A DNA stretch of 64,000 bases from Lewinellaceae bacterium. Lineage in GTDB: Bacteria; Bacteroidota; Bacteroidia; Chitinophagales; Saprospiraceae. Below are positions 36,569-44,272 of this stretch, piece after piece. The stretch's first letter is position 1, and every line of letters begins with the position of its first letter. Under the pieces are notes generated by a model, which searched no databases, was not told where the DNA came from, and saw only the letters and a list, made by a program, of their open reading frames with translations. Location of the stretch: positions 26,527 to 90,526 of the forward strand of contig CANJPT010000004.1 of assembly GCA_947476195.1 (NCBI GenBank), in the 5' to 3' direction. The translations under genes and the position numbers were made by a program.

Positions 36569-39232
36569 TTATCTTCCTCCGGGTAATTGATCTCCAAAAC
36601 TGTCATCCGGCTTTTTGGGCTTCTTGGAATCCATTCCCGGGTCTATTTCATCGTTGTAAATATCCGGGGAAAAATCTTCCTCATCGCCAGCGGGGCCCAG
36701 AGTACTTTCATAAGTGGCGCAATCAGTCTCAATACCCAGATCACCGGATGGTCGTACAAAACGGGCATTAAAATCGTAACCTGATTTAGGGTCTTTTTCC
36801 AAACGACCAATAAAAGAAGCAAAAATAGGCCTTGCCATTCGGGATCCCTGTCCGTCGGCGAGGCTAAGGAATCGAATCCATCGGTCTTCTCCGCCAACCC
36901 AGGTTCCTACTACGAGGCGTGGGGTGACACCCATAAACCAGCCATCGGTATAATCATTGGTGGTGCCGGTTTTGCCGCCTACCTGGCTTTTGAGTGTATT
37001 GATTCCGGGAGCACCTTTCACGTTGTACTGCAACATTTCGAGCATTACCCAGTCCGCATTTTCAGCCAGGGCAGCGCGTTCTTCCGGCACTGAGCGGTAA
37101 AGGACCCGCCCGTATTTATCTTCTATTCGTTTGATTACGAAAGGCAACCCATACATTCCTTTGTTTGCAAATCCAGCGTAAGCACCAGTCATTTCAAAAG
37201 GCGTAAGATCAGCAGCGCCAAGGCACATAGAGGGCGAACCAGGCATGATTAGGTAGCGTCCATTGGATTGGCGCGAAGAGTCAATACCAAGCTTGTCGCA
37301 TAGCCCGCGTACGGCTTCAGTGCCGCCTAATTGTTTCATTAGGTAAGCACTAACCGAGTTTACGGAGTTTTTCAAGGCCTCTTTCAGCGTGAGTTTTACA
37401 CCAGAGTATTCTCCGGTAGAGTTTCTGGGGGTCCAATCCTCATAGTGCTGGAAATTCATGTATCGTCCGGGAATCGTAACCGGGTTGTCGTACACCTCAA
37501 AACAGGGGCTAACACTTTGTTGGGCAATAGCTGTGGCGTACACGAAAGGCTTGAAGGTAGAACCCACCTGCCGCCGTGTCTGAATGTGGTCGTACTGGAA
37601 ATACCTGAAATTAACACCGCCGACCCATGCCTTGATCTCAGAAGACGTGGGATCCACCGCGAGAATACCTGCTTGCAAAAACATTCGGTGGTAACGCAGA
37701 CTATCCATCGGAGACATTATGGTGTCTTTCTGGAGTTTGGGATTGTTCCAGGTAAAGATCTTCATCTTTACAGGCTGGGCATATTGTTTTTTTATGCTCA
37801 CGTTCAGAGCGCGGTACTGGGCTTTTGCGTCGGGCCATTCTTTGCTGGCCAAAATTCGGCGGTAGGCAGTGGCCTGTTCGCTCGTTACCATGGCTTTGGG
37901 TTTGGACAGCAGCATTTTGCCAATCGTTCCGGGTGTTTTTTCTTCGTTCAACATCCGTTCCATATCAATAGGGCGGAGTTCAAACGTATGACGATTTCTA
38001 ATTTTCTCTGCTACGTTATCCATGAACTTTGGCCAAAGCGTTGCGTATCGATCGCCTTCGCGCACGAACTTCCAGAGCGATTCTTTCCTGCCTTGAATTT
38101 CCTCGTCTGTGGCATCTTTAGAGCGGTATGACCAGGGATCCCGCCCTTTCCAGACCTGAAAAAAACGCGCCTGAATTTTTTTCATCTGCTCCGCCATGGC
38201 GGCTTCTGCATGTTGCTGATAAATAGGGTCAATGGTGGTAAATATCTTCAGGCCATCCCGGTAGATATCGTATTTTGAGCCATCGCGGCGTTTGCATTCA
38301 GGCAGCTCGAGCAGCGAGTCTCGCACCATTTTCTCAAGGTAATCGCAGAGATAGGGTGCTTTATCATCCGTAAAAGTGACTGATTTGAACTGCAGCCCGA
38401 GTGGGAGTACTTTCAGACTGTCGTATTGATTTTCTGTAAGTATTCCATTTTTTTTCATTTGGGAGAGCACCACCCAGCGGCGTTTGATGCTTCGGTCAGG
38501 GTGGCGATTGGGGTTGTAATAGGATGGGTTTTTGAGCATTCCAATCAGCGTAGCCGACTCCTGAATGTTCAGCAATTCCTGATTTTTGTTAAAATAAACT
38601 TCCGATGCCGCGTGGATCCCATAGGCGTTATTGATGAAATTGAACTGATTGAGGTACATCGAGATGATCTCCTCTTTCGTATAGGCGCGTTCGAGTTTTA
38701 CCGCTGTGATCCATTCCCGCAACTTGGTATAAATTAATTTAAAGAACTTTTCAAACGTGCCCAAGCCTTCAAAATCACGATCCGAATAGAGCATTTTAGC
38801 CAACTGTTGCGTTACGGTTGAACCGCCGCCGGCACTATGGTCGCCCATCATTACGGTGCGTAATACCACCCGGGCCACTGCCCGTCCGTCAATGCCACAG
38901 TGTTCGCGAAAACGCTCGTCTTCTGTGCTTATAAGTGCAGAAACCAGGTGTGGACTGAGGTCTTCATAGGGAACAGGCACCCTGTTCTCAACAAAATAAC
39001 GCCCCAGTACCTCGTTGTTGCTACCCAGCACCTCGCTTGCTTCCGCAGAAGAAGGGTCTTCCAACTCACGGAAGGAAGGGATGGCCATCATGCTGATAAT
39101 CACGAACAGCAGGGTCACAATAGCCATGCCGCCTAATAAGATTCGCCAGCTCCATCGTATGATCTTGCGATATAGGGGCATTCGCTTTACTTGCATAGCT
39201 GCTTTCATAGAAATGAGATGCTGAGGTTCCAT
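36569..39232 (-). CDS. mrcA: Class A penicillin-binding protein (PBP1A-like)
   Basis: An inner-membrane bifunctional peptidoglycan synthase of 887 residues. One membrane anchor (ILLGGMAIVTLLFVIISMMA, ~31-50) precedes the glycosyltransferase domain with STEDERFREHCGID and AGGGSTVTQQLAKM. The transpeptidase domain has the serine motif GSTFKPF, the SxN-type NSVSAYL, and KTGTTNDYTDGWF. A 250-residue segment between them is typical of Bacteroidota PBP1A. The tail is acidic and Pro/Asp-rich. Several ATGs cluster at the start (39232, 39208, 39196), so the first few residues are uncertain. It lies alone on its strand with a large hairpin at its end. Confidence 0.93.
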   Translation of the reverse strand: MEPQHLISMKAAMQVKRMPLYRKIIRWSWRILLGGMAIVTLLFVIISMMAIPSFRELEDPSSAEASEVLGSNNEVLGRYFVENRVPVPYEDLSPHLVSALISTEDERFREHCGIDGRAVARVVLRTVMMGDHSAGGGSTVTQQLAKMLYSDRDFEGLGTFEKFFKLIYTKLREWITAVKLERAYTKEEIISMYLNQFNFINNAYGIHAASEVYFNKNQELLNIQESATLIGMLKNPSYYNPNRHPDRSIKRRWVVLSQMKKNGILTENQYDSLKVLPLGLQFKSVTFTDDKAPYLCDYLEKMVRDSLLELPECKRRDGSKYDIYRDGLKIFTTIDPIYQQHAEAAMAEQMKKIQARFFQVWKGRDPWSYRSKDATDEEIQGRKESLWKFVREGDRYATLWPKFMDNVAEKIRNRHTFELRPIDMERMLNEEKTPGTIGKMLLSKPKAMVTSEQATAYRRILASKEWPDAKAQYRALNVSIKKQYAQPVKMKIFTWNNPKLQKDTIMSPMDSLRYHRMFLQAGILAVDPTSSEIKAWVGGVNFRYFQYDHIQTRRQVGSTFKPFVYATAIAQQSVSPCFEVYDNPVTIPGRYMNFQHYEDWTPRNSTGEYSGVKLTLKEALKNSVNSVSAYLMKQLGGTEAVRGLCDKLGIDSSRQSNGRYLIMPGSPSMCLGAADLTPFEMTGAYAGFANKGMYGLPFVIKRIEDKYGRVLYRSVPEERAALAENADWVMLEMLQYNVKGAPGINTLKSQVGGKTGTTNDYTDGWFMGVTPRLVVGTWVGGEDRWIRFLSLADGQGSRMARPIFASFIGRLEKDPKSGYDFNARFVRPSGDLGIETDCATYESTLGPAGDEEDFSPDIYNDEIDPGMDSKKPKKPDDSFGDQLPGGR

Positions 39233-39388
39233 AGTGTGGGTGGTCTTATTAAACAGCTGATTTGGTGGGAGATTGGAAAAATCTGTACATTAACACGCAC
39301 AAAAGTATGAATGCACGTTGAAAAAAAATATTTTGTGTCAAAAATAGCGTATTCTTCAAACAAGACCTGATTGAATAGGCAAATAAGT

Positions 39389-39432
39389 ACTTGTAACTTT
39401 CAAAAACTTGCAACTTCTAATAACTTGCAAGG
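39389..39432 (+). repeat. Three 17-bp direct repeats ACTTG(T/C)AA
   Basis: ACTTGTAACTTTCAAAA, ACTTGCAACTTCTAATA and a partial ACTTGCAAGG lie head to tail at 39389, 39406 and 39423. They precede the lipoprotein start at 39466 by ~35 bp, within the 232-bp divergent region shared with the PBP gene. They could be a regulator-binding array or a simple repeat. Confidence 0.55.
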
Positions 39433-39465
39433 TCCATCTGAAACCTTTTTCCCGACCTTAGACCC

Positions 39466-40506
39466 ATGAAATTGCCTTTTATTGCTACCATACTACTTGC
39501 CCTTTTCGCCTGCTCGTCCCATTCCAAAAAGCCGCTGGAGCCTGCATTTTTTTGTTGGGAAACCACCCTTAGCATCACGCCAGACGAGCGCAGCTTGCAG
39601 GATTCATTGGGCTGTAAAAAGTTGTATATCAAAATATTAGATATTGGATTGAACCCGGATTCAGGCGAGATCGAACCCTACTCCCGCACCGAAATGTCGG
39701 ATTCAACCGAGTTGAAAGGGCTAAAGATCATCCCAACGATTTTTATCACCAACGAGGTTTTTCAAAACATTTCGGAAGAAAAAACGGTCTGGCTGGCGGG
39801 AAAGATCACAGCCGCCGCTGCTATCACCGGAGCATTTGATGAACTATTGTTCGATTGCGACTGGACCTCTACCACCCGGGATGCTTTTTTCCACTTTTTA
39901 AAAAAAATGCGCGAAAAACTTCCGCCCGGCATCCGAATCAGTGCGACCATCCGGCTTCATCAATACAAATCTCCTCAAAAAACAGGTGTTCCTCCCGTGG
40001 ATCGCGGGATGCTCATGTTTTATAACACTGGCGACGTTGACAGGGAAAGCGAACAAAACACCATTTTTTACCCCGACGACGCACTAAAGTATCTGGATGG
40101 CACCCCCAAAAACTACCCGATCCCATTGGATCTGGCCCTGCCGCTTTTTTCCTGGGGACTGGTTTTCCGGGAAGGCGAACTTTGGAAAATTGTGCCAGGG
40201 CCATTGCCCATTGTTGAAATGCGCAGCAATGGAAAATATATCGAAAGCCCCGGAACCGAACCATTTGCTTCCCGGCTTTGGGAAGTGAAAGCAGGTACAT
40301 TCCTCGGTGGCCATTACCTTCGCCCTGGCGATCACCTTCGGATCTCGGAGATCTCGCCCGTGCTGCTTTTTAAAGCCGCCAATCTCGCCCAAAAACTCGA
40401 TCTGGCCGACGATGCCACCCTGGCGTTTTTTCATCTGAACATCGCCCGGTCAGCGCATTTTTCTGCACAACTGCTTGATATTGTATGCAAAACCGTACGA
40501 AAATAG
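39466..40506 (+). CDS. Lipoprotein of unknown function (346 aa)
   Basis: An envelope lipoprotein with signal KLPFIATILLALFAC (lipobox Cys16). The body alternates strands and helices as a TIM barrel might: KKLYIKILDIGLNP, LKIIPTIFITNEVF, DELLFDCDWT, RISATIRLHQY, GMLMFYNTGDV, LDLALPLFSWG. This order, with DCDWT on a strand end, recalls glycosidase-like barrels (compare DUF3142 proteins), but no confirmed active-site pair can be named. The next gene (40662) follows on the same strand, separated by an interspersed repeat that begins right after this stop. The pair may be an operon for a secreted pathway of unknown purpose. Confidence 0.65.
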   Translation: MKLPFIATILLALFACSSHSKKPLEPAFFCWETTLSITPDERSLQDSLGCKKLYIKILDIGLNPDSGEIEPYSRTEMSDSTELKGLKIIPTIFITNEVFQNISEEKTVWLAGKITAAAAITGAFDELLFDCDWTSTTRDAFFHFLKKMREKLPPGIRISATIRLHQYKSPQKTGVPPVDRGMLMFYNTGDVDRESEQNTIFYPDDALKYLDGTPKNYPIPLDLALPLFSWGLVFREGELWKIVPGPLPIVEMRSNGKYIESPGTEPFASRLWEVKAGTFLGGHYLRPGDHLRISEISPVLLFKAANLAQKLDLADDATLAFFHLNIARSAHFSAQLLDIVCKTVRK

Positions 40507-40508
40507 AA

Positions 40509-40650
40509 ATGTCCAGTGAAATATCCAATATCCAACAAGGAATGTCCAATATTCAAAGATGCGCTGTGCCTGGCCACGCACCCGACTCTTTTGATTTTCG
40601 GCGGCCAGCAACTCCAGGGGCAATACCAACCTGGCTGTTGGATATTTCCT
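40509..40650. repeat. TCCAA-type interspersed palindromic repeat, copy 1
   Basis: The left part carries AATATCCAATATCCAACAAGG and AATGTCCAATATTC. The right part has CCTGGCTGTTGGATATTTCC, partly complementary. It shares TCCAACAAGGAATGTCCAAT with the repeat at 60243-60371. The frame of the following gene happens to be open through it, which would falsely extend that protein. Confidence 0.75.
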
Positions 40651-40661
40651 TCGGCGTTTTA

Positions 40662-42953
40662 ATGATTTTATTTTTTACTTCCTTCACTCCGCCAGAACCC
40701 GCTCACGCCCCTTGCATACCTCATGCGGCGCCATTTTATGGCTACAGTTTTTTTGATGCGGATTTTGTGGATGCGAGTGCTGCTTATGCACCATTTTTTC
40801 TGCGTTTTGGCGACTATTACGAGCGAAATTACAACCCGGAGTTGATCCAGAAAAAAGAAAACTGCGAGGAGTGGAGCGAGCGTTTTTGTAGCAAAGCCAG
40901 TTTGGATGATGTGGCTGCTGTCATTTACGAATCCGATGAATATGACCTGGCCCAATTGCACGAAGCAGCAAGCGATTTAAAACAGAAAACACCACTTCCC
41001 CCCCGTTTGGATGGAAATGATTTCGCTTATGTGGTTGCCTACAATGGTTGCGTAGAAGTGACGCAATACCTCACCTTTGCCAAACGCTGCGAGGAACACG
41101 TGGTAGCCCGGGGTGACAAATGGAACCCTGTCCGGCGAAATGTACCCTCCATGATGGAACTGATCCAGGAAGGGAAACAGCGATTTGAAGCCACCCAATC
41201 ACATTTTGTTCGGATGCGATACGCCTATCAACTGGTGCGACTGGCTCATTACGCCGGTGCCTGGCAAATGACGCTGGACCTCTACAACGAATTAATGCCC
41301 AGGATAGACCGAAAGAAAAAAAGCATCCTTTTTTACTGGACGCTGGGCCATGTAGCGGGTGCGATGCAAAAACTGGGCAAATACCCGGAGGCCGCTTACC
41401 GTTATTCCCTCCTCTTCCGGTTCTGCCCTTCCAAACGCGCTCAGGCCTATCAAAGCTTTAAGATTCGCAACGACGACGACTGGCAAAAAACTCTCCGCCT
41501 TTGCAATAGCGACGCTGAAAAGAGCACGCTCTACATCCTCCGTGCCGGCGGATCTCATACCTGGGCAGTAGAAGATATGGAGGCGGTATATGCACTCGAT
41601 CCGCAAAATCCACAACTCGAACTGCTGTTGGTAAGTGATGTCCAGGAATTGGAAAAAAGATTCCTTCGTACGCCTGTCACGGATGATAAAAATGGTCGTG
41701 CCGTAGGAAAATTAAAACAGGCAGCAGCTACAAAGCACTTACTGGATCTCCAAAAATTTGTGCGCCGGGTCATCCGGGAAAAGCAAGTCACAGAGCCTAA
41801 AACCTGGCGGGCAGTGGATGGCTACCTCGAACTCCTCGCCAATGATCGTTATGCAGCCGCAAAGACCTGGGATCGCCTTACCAATGACCTTGAAAGCAGC
41901 AATAAGGACAAAAATATCCTGCAGCAAATCGACATCTGGCGTTGTCTGCTTGCCGTGATGAACCTGGACACTACGGCTTCAGATACGGTCGACCGACTGT
42001 CATACAAGGTGCGCGAGCTCCCGGCTTTTGATCAGAATCCAAATTTCGAACCATTCTTACAAGAGTGGCTTTCAAGTGGCTACGCCCAAAATAATCATCC
42101 TGGGAAAGCCATGATCGCGGCTTACCATCCCTATACCATTCGCTACAATCCGCAAATGGATGTGATCGAAGATCTGCTTAAACTGGCCAATACTCCTCAC
42201 CCAATCCTGCTCGAACGGACGATGATGATCGATACGAATCCGGAGCAGATCAAAGCCTATTTTCTGGAAACGGAAGGGGTGTATTTTCTGGGACGGGGCG
42301 AGCCAGAAGCGGCTGCATCCATGTTGCGGCAGATCAGCCCGATAGATCAATCCAGGATGACCCAGTTCAAGCCCTTTGCCAACCGTTTTGGGGAAAATAT
42401 CAATAGGGATGTGAGCAATCAAATGGCATTCAATCGACTTCAAATCGTAGAAGAAGTTTTACAGTACGAGCAACAAGCCAAAGCCTATGAAGCAATACAT
42501 GACAGTGCAGAAGCTAAAACCTGGCTAAAACTTGGCGATTTCTGGTATAATACCTCTTACTTCGGCTATGAGTGGGAGGTTAGGGATTTTAAACGCGATG
42601 GGTCCAACCAACTCCGCCTGTCAGAAGGCCCCGTATTCCCGATGGAAGGCGCCCCCGAAGGAAACCGCGAGAACTTAGACCTCAAACTTGCGCTGTTGTA
42701 CTACGAAAAAGCTTATCGGGCGGCCCGAACGCAGGAGATGAAAGCCCGCACAGCGTTTATGGCAGCTCGTTGTCAGCAAAAAATGTGGTTTTGCGATCCG
42801 GAATGTACCTATCGCCCGGGCAGTCAGCAAATCCCGGTTTTGCCGCCGGAATCCATGATCTACTATGATGTGTTGATCGACAAGCATTCCAAGACAAAAT
42901 ATTTCGAAACGGTGGTAAAGGAATGCAAATGGCTGGCGGCGTATGCCAGATGA
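40662..42953 (+). CDS. Large helical-repeat protein of unknown function
   Basis: A protein of 763 residues from ATG 40662 (MILFFTSFTPPEP), where a short hydrophobic stretch could be a weak signal peptide. The frame is open from 40485, but those 59 codons are an interspersed repeat (SNIQQGMSNIQ-like) and are excluded. Most of the protein is helical with TPR-like pairs: FVRMRYAYQLVRLAHYAGAW, WTLGHVAGAMQKLGKYPEAA, LDLKLALLYYEKAYRAARTQ. A conserved-looking front part has FFLRFGDYYERNYN and NCEEWSERFC. No catalytic motif is seen. It probably acts with the lipoprotein encoded upstream. Confidence 0.68.
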   Translation: MILFFTSFTPPEPAHAPCIPHAAPFYGYSFFDADFVDASAAYAPFFLRFGDYYERNYNPELIQKKENCEEWSERFCSKASLDDVAAVIYESDEYDLAQLHEAASDLKQKTPLPPRLDGNDFAYVVAYNGCVEVTQYLTFAKRCEEHVVARGDKWNPVRRNVPSMMELIQEGKQRFEATQSHFVRMRYAYQLVRLAHYAGAWQMTLDLYNELMPRIDRKKKSILFYWTLGHVAGAMQKLGKYPEAAYRYSLLFRFCPSKRAQAYQSFKIRNDDDWQKTLRLCNSDAEKSTLYILRAGGSHTWAVEDMEAVYALDPQNPQLELLLVSDVQELEKRFLRTPVTDDKNGRAVGKLKQAAATKHLLDLQKFVRRVIREKQVTEPKTWRAVDGYLELLANDRYAAAKTWDRLTNDLESSNKDKNILQQIDIWRCLLAVMNLDTTASDTVDRLSYKVRELPAFDQNPNFEPFLQEWLSSGYAQNNHPGKAMIAAYHPYTIRYNPQMDVIEDLLKLANTPHPILLERTMMIDTNPEQIKAYFLETEGVYFLGRGEPEAAASMLRQISPIDQSRMTQFKPFANRFGENINRDVSNQMAFNRLQIVEEVLQYEQQAKAYEAIHDSAEAKTWLKLGDFWYNTSYFGYEWEVRDFKRDGSNQLRLSEGPVFPMEGAPEGNRENLDLKLALLYYEKAYRAARTQEMKARTAFMAARCQQKMWFCDPECTYRPGSQQIPVLPPESMIYYDVLIDKHSKTKYFETVVKECKWLAAYAR

Positions 42954-42957
42954 GGCT

Positions 42958-42965
42958 TACTTTTG
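42958..42965 (+). promoter_or_regulatory. -7 box TACTTTTG for the thioredoxin-like gene
   Basis: TACTTTTG fits TAnnTTTG and lies 61 bp before ATG 43027, five bases after the stop of the preceding gene. No clear -33 box was found, so this is tentative. Confidence 0.4.
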
Positions 42966-43026
42966 CATCCTGAAATTTGACAAACAACATGCCTCGAAAG
43001 ATATTTCGGGCTTCAAAAATTTAACT

Positions 43027-44202
43027 ATGAAAAGTATCCGGTCTTTCATTATAATTTCCCTAACGCTCCTTTGCGCGATCTCCCTCTCCGCCCAGGGCAT
43101 CGAGTTCTTCCACGGCACCTGGCCAGAAGCCCTCGAAAAAGCCAAATCAGAAGAAAAGCTGATTTTCGTCGATGCCTTTGCCTCTTGGTGTGGCCCTTGC
43201 AAACGCATGTCGAGCCAGACCTTTCCCGACCCAAAGGCAGGCGAGTTCTTTAACGCTAATTTTATCAATGTAAAAATTGATATGGAAAAGCCGGAGAACT
43301 CTGAATTTGCCGGAAAATACCCCGTTGGCTCCTACCCTACGCTGATGTTCATTGACGCTGCCGGAAAGGTCGTATTGAAAGATATCGGGGCGAAAAGTGT
43401 AGATCAGCTCCTAGAAACAGGTCAAAAAGCCCTGGGTAAAAACGACAGATCAGTGGACTTTGAGAAAAAGTACTTGGATGGCGATCGCGACCCGAAGATG
43501 CTCTTCGACTATGTCCGCTCGCTCAACGCTGCTGGCAAACCTTCTTTGAAGATCACGAACGAATACCTCAATACACAGAAAGACTTGACTACGGAATTCA
43601 ATCTCAAGTTTATCCTCGAAGGGGCAATCGAGGCCGACAGCCGGGTATTTGACTTGCTGTTAAAAAACCGTGATAAGGTGGTGGCAGTCTCCAGCGAAGA
43701 AGCGGTGAATGCCCGGGTGGAAAAGGCCTGCAAAAATACCGTGGACAAAGCCATTGAGTTTAAAAACAAAACTCTGCTCGACGAGTCGAAGGCAAAAATG
43801 AAAACGGGCAATTCGTCCCGTGCTACGGCCTTTGCCTACGAGGCAGATATGAACTATGCCAAAGCAGTGAAGGATCCGGGCATGTTCCTGAAAACGGCCA
43901 AAACCTATCAAAAAACAGAGGTAAAAAACAATGCCGCCAAGCTCCATGACCTGGTACTGAGCCTGATCCGCGCCTTCCCGGAGGATAAAAAAGTGCTCAA
44001 GCAAGCCGAAAGCTGGGCCAGGACCGCTGCTGAAAATGGCGGCCTGGCTGAATATTGGATGACGCTGGCAGGCGTTTACAAAATGCAGGGAAACAAGGCC
44101 AAAGCACGCAGTACTGCCGAGTTTGCCAAGAAAGAACTGACGGAAAAGGATGCAATGTTGAAGGAGAAAATACAGTATTTTCTGGATTCTTTGGAGGGGT
44201 AG
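43027..44202 (+). CDS. Secreted thioredoxin-fold protein with helical C-terminal half
   Basis: An exported protein of 391 residues. ATG 43027 opens a signal peptide (SFIIISLTLLCAISLSAQ). The thioredoxin domain (~25-140) has the redox pair Cys55 and Cys58 in ASWCGPCKRM and the cis-proline region GSYPTLMFID. It should act as a periplasmic disulphide reductant or isomerase. The remaining ~250 residues are helical and TPR-like (KDPGMFLKTAKTYQKT, LAEYWMTLAGVYKMQGNKAK). This architecture is common in Bacteroidota 'thioredoxin family' proteins, and the extension may bind substrates. The frame reads upstream to 42943, but that part overlaps the preceding gene and a promoter-like box. dnaX starts 70 bp later. 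Confidence 0.87.
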   Translation: MKSIRSFIIISLTLLCAISLSAQGIEFFHGTWPEALEKAKSEEKLIFVDAFASWCGPCKRMSSQTFPDPKAGEFFNANFINVKIDMEKPENSEFAGKYPVGSYPTLMFIDAAGKVVLKDIGAKSVDQLLETGQKALGKNDRSVDFEKKYLDGDRDPKMLFDYVRSLNAAGKPSLKITNEYLNTQKDLTTEFNLKFILEGAIEADSRVFDLLLKNRDKVVAVSSEEAVNARVEKACKNTVDKAIEFKNKTLLDESKAKMKTGNSSRATAFAYEADMNYAKAVKDPGMFLKTAKTYQKTEVKNNAAKLHDLVLSLIRAFPEDKKVLKQAESWARTAAENGGLAEYWMTLAGVYKMQGNKAKARSTAEFAKKELTEKDAMLKEKIQYFLDSLEG

Positions 44203-44272
44203 GTATTGTGGAAAACTTCATCCCCTGCCTTTCTCGATTCATTTTACCTTTACATCGCAAGAGCTAAGGCAC

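Noticed and set aside
37445..38131. 228-codon plus-strand ORF opposite the PBP gene
   Set aside because: Antisense to an unmistakable class A PBP; His/Phe-rich nonsense typical of a shadow frame.
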